Below are positions 23,174-25,120 of a DNA stretch of 25,120 nt, one piece after another. Origin of the DNA: an uncultured Selenomonadaceae bacterium (GTDB lineage Bacteria; Bacillota; Negativicutes; Selenomonadales; Selenomonadaceae). The stretch is from NCBI GenBank assembly GCA_905235425.1, contig CAJOKY010000004.1, positions 1 to 25,120 of the forward strand. Direction: 5' to 3'. Below the pieces are notes generated by a model. That model did no database searches, was not told the DNA's origin, and saw only the letters and a program-made list of their open reading frames with translations. How positions within the stretch are numbered: position 1 is the first letter of the stretch; each line of letters starts with the position of its first letter. Position numbers and translations under genes: made by a program.

Positions 23174-23515
23174 TTATTCATTTTCGGCAAGAATTTTTTC
23201 AATTTGAATTTTTAACTCAGGTAATTCATATTTTATTGTTGTGTAAACATCTCGCATTCTTAAAGTATCATACTTATGCGCAACAACATCTCTAAATCCT
23301 GCTATGGATTTCCATTCAATTTCTGAATTTTCTTTTCTAATTTCTTCAGATAAATTTTTTACCAATTCGCCAATTCTGATTATTGTCATCGCCATTGAAA
23401 GTTTCATCCCTTCATCATTTAAAAATTTTTCCAATGAAATGTCATTAAAAACTTTCAATCCAACTTCTATAGCGTTAATTATTTTTCTTAAAATTATTTT
23501 ATCACTATGCTGCAT
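23174..23515 (-). CDS. hepT: HepT-type HEPN toxin (DUF86 family)
   Basis: 113-aa helical HEPN-fold protein, predicted RNase toxin of the MntA-HepT system. The diagnostic R-x4-H-x-Y motif is present as R75-DVVA-H80-K-Y82. The preceding GELVKNLSEEIRKENSEIEWKSIAGF is typical of the family. In characterised pairs the antitoxin attaches AMP units to the tyrosine of this motif; Tyr82 would be the target. It overlaps the upstream mntA gene by 11 bases, so the two are translationally coupled, antitoxin first. It is strongly AT-rich compared with the neighbouring operons, suggesting acquisition. Confidence 0.9.
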   Translation of the reverse strand: MQHSDKIILRKIINAIEVGLKVFNDISLEKFLNDEGMKLSMAMTIIRIGELVKNLSEEIRKENSEIEWKSIAGFRDVVAHKYDTLRMRDVYTTIKYELPELKIQIEKILAENE

Positions 23516-23792
23516 AAATTTCTATCTCTTTATCAATTTCAATCATATCGTTATCTTCAATCGGTCCGTGAATCACATCAACGCCAACGCCAAAAATTTC
23601 TTTCAAATCAATTATCAAGCCTGACAATTTAAATAATGATACAGCCTCTGTATCAAACTCTACAATCAAATCAATATCGCTGTCTTCGCGAAAATTTCCA
23701 CGTGCACGACTTCCGAACAATGTCACTTTTGTTAAATTATATTTCGGCGCAATTTCCGCTATAACTTTTTTAATTTCCTCAATGGTTATCAT
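23505..23792 (-). CDS. mntA: MntA-type minimal nucleotidyltransferase antitoxin
   Basis: 95-aa protein with the minimal nucleotidyltransferase fold. The motif GSRARG at residues 27-32 and the metal-binding D-x-D in DSDIDLIVEF (Asp39, Asp41) are intact, so the enzyme should be able to transfer AMP to HepT. The start is ATG 23792, since GAGGTGAT lies at the right distance; the longer frame to 23825 has no ribosome binding site. It is the first gene of the two-gene operon. A hairpin with a T-tract on the minus strand lies just upstream and would shield the operon from antisense read-through. Confidence 0.9.
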   Translation of the reverse strand: MITIEEIKKVIAEIAPKYNLTKVTLFGSRARGNFREDSDIDLIVEFDTEAVSLFKLSGLIIDLKEIFGVGVDVIHGPIEDNDMIEIDKEIEIYAA

Positions 23793-23843
23793 TTTTATCA
23801 CCTCAATTAAATTTTCAATACCCAAATAAAATTTCCTGCAAAA

Positions 23844-23871
23844 TAAAAAATGCCGCTCCAGACGGCGGTAT
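23844..23871 (-). terminator. Minus-strand terminator-like hairpin upstream of mntA
   Basis: ATACCGCC pairs with GGCGGCAT-like sequence (minus sense, G-T pairs included) and is followed by TTTTTTATTTT. No minus-strand gene ends here; the next gene to the right is speE on plus. Confidence 0.5.
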
Positions 23872-23884
23872 GAAAAATTTTTAA

Positions 23885-23913
23885 TTGAAAAGTTTTAGCC
23901 TGTTTGTTAAGAT
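23885..23913 (+). promoter_or_regulatory. speE promoter
   Basis: -35 TTGAAA (23885-23890), 17-bp spacer, -10 TAAGAT (23908-23913), 26 bp before the ATG. Confidence 0.55.
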
Positions 23914-23939
23914 TAAAAAAAAATTTTGCAGGTGAAAAT

Positions 23940-24794
23940 ATGGAATTATGGTTTTCCGAGCAACATACTCCGAACGTAAAATTTTCAATAAAGGTTGACA
24001 AGCAACTTTTCAGTGAGACTAGCGAATTTCAGCGCATTGATATTTTTGACTCGGCGGAATTTGGACGCGTTTTGGTATTGGACGGGCGAATTATGCTGAC
24101 TGAAAAAGACGAATTTATTTATCACGAAATGATTTCGCACGTACCGATGAGCGTCAATCCCGACATTAAGCGCGTACTTTTATTAGGCGGCGGCGACGGC
24201 GGAACTGCGCGGGAGCTTTTAAAATATGAAGGCATTGAAAAGATTGATCTGGTTGAAATTGATGAAGTGGTTGTAAATGCGTGTAAAAAATTTCTGCCGC
24301 AAACTGCCGCCTGCCTTGATAATTCCCGCGTCAACGTCTTTATCGGCGATGAATTAAAATTTGTGCGACGCGCAGAAAATCACTATGATTTAATCCTTGT
24401 CGACCCTACCGATCCATTCGGACCCGGCGAAGGACTTTTTACAAAGGAATTTTACGGCAACTGTTTTCACGCGCTGACAGAGTGCGGCATTATCGTCAAT
24501 CAGCATGAAAATCCCTACTACGCCAAAGACGCAATGTCAATGAAACGCGCACACAAACGCATTGCAACTTCATTTCCGATTATCAGCGTGTATCAAGTTC
24601 ATATTCCCACATATCCTTCCGGACATTGGCTTTTCGGTTTTGCGTCAAAAAAATTACACCCAATTTCGGATGCCGACTTTGATAAATGGAAAAAGCTTGA
24701 CGTACAGACGAAATATTATAATCCCAAGTTGCACTGCGGCGCATTCGCATTGCCGACTTATGTTGAAAAGCTTTTAAATGAAATTGAACTTTAA
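23940..24794 (+). CDS. speE: Spermidine synthase (polyamine aminopropyltransferase)
   Basis: Cytoplasmic aminopropyltransferase that makes spermidine from putrescine and decarboxylated SAM; 284 aa. The start is ATG 23940 (ELWFSEQHTPNVKFSIKV), with GCAGGTGA 5-6 bases upstream, not the ATG at 23904. Motifs: QRIDIFDSAEFGRVLVLDG, EFIYHEMISHVP, the nucleotide-binding LLGGGDGGTARELLKY at about residue 81 onward, and LILVDPTDPFGPGEGLFTKEFY as the catalytic-loop region. Most homologues have D-S-T-D or D-S-S-D where this has D-P-T-D, a small variation next to the catalytic aspartates. The C-terminus is normal (YYNPKLHCGAFALPTYV). No speD is visible in the window. Confidence 0.95.
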   Translation: MELWFSEQHTPNVKFSIKVDKQLFSETSEFQRIDIFDSAEFGRVLVLDGRIMLTEKDEFIYHEMISHVPMSVNPDIKRVLLLGGGDGGTARELLKYEGIEKIDLVEIDEVVVNACKKFLPQTAACLDNSRVNVFIGDELKFVRRAENHYDLILVDPTDPFGPGEGLFTKEFYGNCFHALTECGIIVNQHENPYYAKDAMSMKRAHKRIATSFPIISVYQVHIPTYPSGHWLFGFASKKLHPISDADFDKWKKLDVQTKYYNPKLHCGAFALPTYVEKLLNEIEL

Positions 24795-24818
24795 AATTTT
24801 TTCGCAGACATAAAAAAT

Positions 24819-24846
24819 ACGGCGGAAGTTTTTGTCCGCCGTTTTT
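24819..24846 (+). terminator. Rho-independent terminator after speE
   Basis: ACGGCGGA pairs perfectly with TCCGCCGT over an 8-base loop, followed by five T. Confidence 0.9.
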
Positions 24847-24850
24847 AAAT

Positions 24851-24913
24851 CTACCTTCTACTCTCTACTCCCTACTCTCTACATTCTTAATTCTTAATTC
24901 CTAATTTTTAATA
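24851..24913. repeat. Heptad tandem repeat between speE and the tRNA genes
   Basis: Nine units in one phase: CTACCTT, CTACTCT, CTACTCC, CTACTCT, CTACATT, CTTAATT, CTTAATT, CCTAATT, TTTAATA. Read on the minus strand, two AATTAAG units followed by AATGTAG reproduce the block found at 9438. It lies just downstream (minus sense) of the tRNA-Phe gene. Confidence 0.9.
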
Positions 24914-24921
24914 AAAAAAAA

Positions 24922-24997
24922 TGGTGCCTCAGAGCGGAATCGAACCACTGACACGGGGATTTTCAGTCCCCTGCTCTACCAACTGAGCTACCGAGGC
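24922..24997 (-). tRNA. tRNA-Phe (anticodon GAA)
   Basis: 76 bases on the minus strand with encoded CCA. Acceptor GCCTCGG pairs with CTGAGGC (one G-T); D arm GCTC...GAGC; anticodon stem GGGGA/TCCCC with loop CTGAAAA giving GAA; T arm AGTGG TTCGATT CCGCT. All standard positions are filled. Confidence 0.97.
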
Positions 24998-25049
24998 AAA
25001 ACGTGACGTTTAAATATTTTTCATCACTTATGATTATGATAAAAAAAAA

Positions 25050-25120
25050 TGGCGACCCGGAACGGACTTGAACCGTCGACCTCCGCCGTGACAGGGCGGC
25101 ATTCTAACCAACTAAACTAC
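25050..25120 (-). tRNA. tRNA-Asp (anticodon GTC), 5' end cut by the window edge
   Basis: 71 bases visible on the minus strand with CCA end. Anticodon stem CCGCC/GGCGG with loop CTGTCAC gives GTC; T arm GACGG TTCAAGT CCGTT. About six acceptor bases lie outside the window. It is 52 bp upstream of tRNA-Phe in the same direction, probably one transcript. Confidence 0.95.

Noticed and set aside
23826..23940. Promoter for mntA-hepT
   Set aside because: TTGCAG and TATTGA are present on the minus strand but only 15 bp apart, so I do not call it.

Overview
The window looks like chromosome from a diderm Firmicute of the Negativicutes type (Selenomonas-like relatives); this is an inference. Many genes have strong AGGAGG ribosome binding sites and TTG starts, and several are classic Firmicute genes (rbgA, floA with an NfeD partner). 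Yet there is also a complete inner-membrane and periplasmic part of a type I secretion system (HlyD adaptor plus ABC exporters), which only makes sense with an outer membrane. Base composition is moderate, with distinctly AT-richer islands (149-aa orphan, toxin-antitoxin pair, GIY-YIG gene).

Layout. 1-2.1 kb: 3' end of murI, convergent rbgA, and an unrecognised 149-aa protein. 2.2-4.2 kb: a P-loop kinase-like gene, then a CRISPR array of 14 repeats and 13 spacers with no cas gene in the window. 4.2-7.0 kb: flavin reductase-like gene, aspS, rpsU. 7.3-13.2 kb: an ABC exporter / HlyD / ABC exporter operon in the order of the Vibrio rtxB-rtxD-rtxE system; both exporters have C39-like N-terminal domains without the catalytic cysteine. 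13.3-15.0 kb: a PTS EIIBC gene and, convergent to it, a small gene for a double-glycine-leader secreted peptide. 15.3-20.3 kb: an AmmeMemoRadiSam-type radical SAM enzyme, a GIY-YIG endonuclease with four NUMOD1-like repeats, a GT4 glycosyltransferase and a large methyltransferase-like/glycosyltransferase protein. 20.5-22.3 kb: NfeD-like protein, flotillin FloA and a small membrane-anchored protein. 22.4-25.1 kb: an orphan GlnQ-type ATPase, a MntA-HepT toxin-antitoxin pair, speE, tRNA-Phe and a partial tRNA-Asp.

Two features run across the whole window. First, six tandem arrays of 7-bp units sit exactly at gene 3' ends, often supplying the stop codon; in one place two convergent genes both end inside the same array. 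Second, secretion-related parts cluster: two exporters with dead peptidase domains, an orphan double-glycine-leader substrate 1.5 kb away, and two glycosyltransferase-like proteins. A common secretion/modification function is possible but is only inferred from proximity.

Most noteworthy are the cas-less CRISPR array, whose repeat anatomy and end structure give conflicting transcription directions, the heptad arrays at gene ends, and the orphan GG-leader peptide beside an RtxBDE-like exporter.
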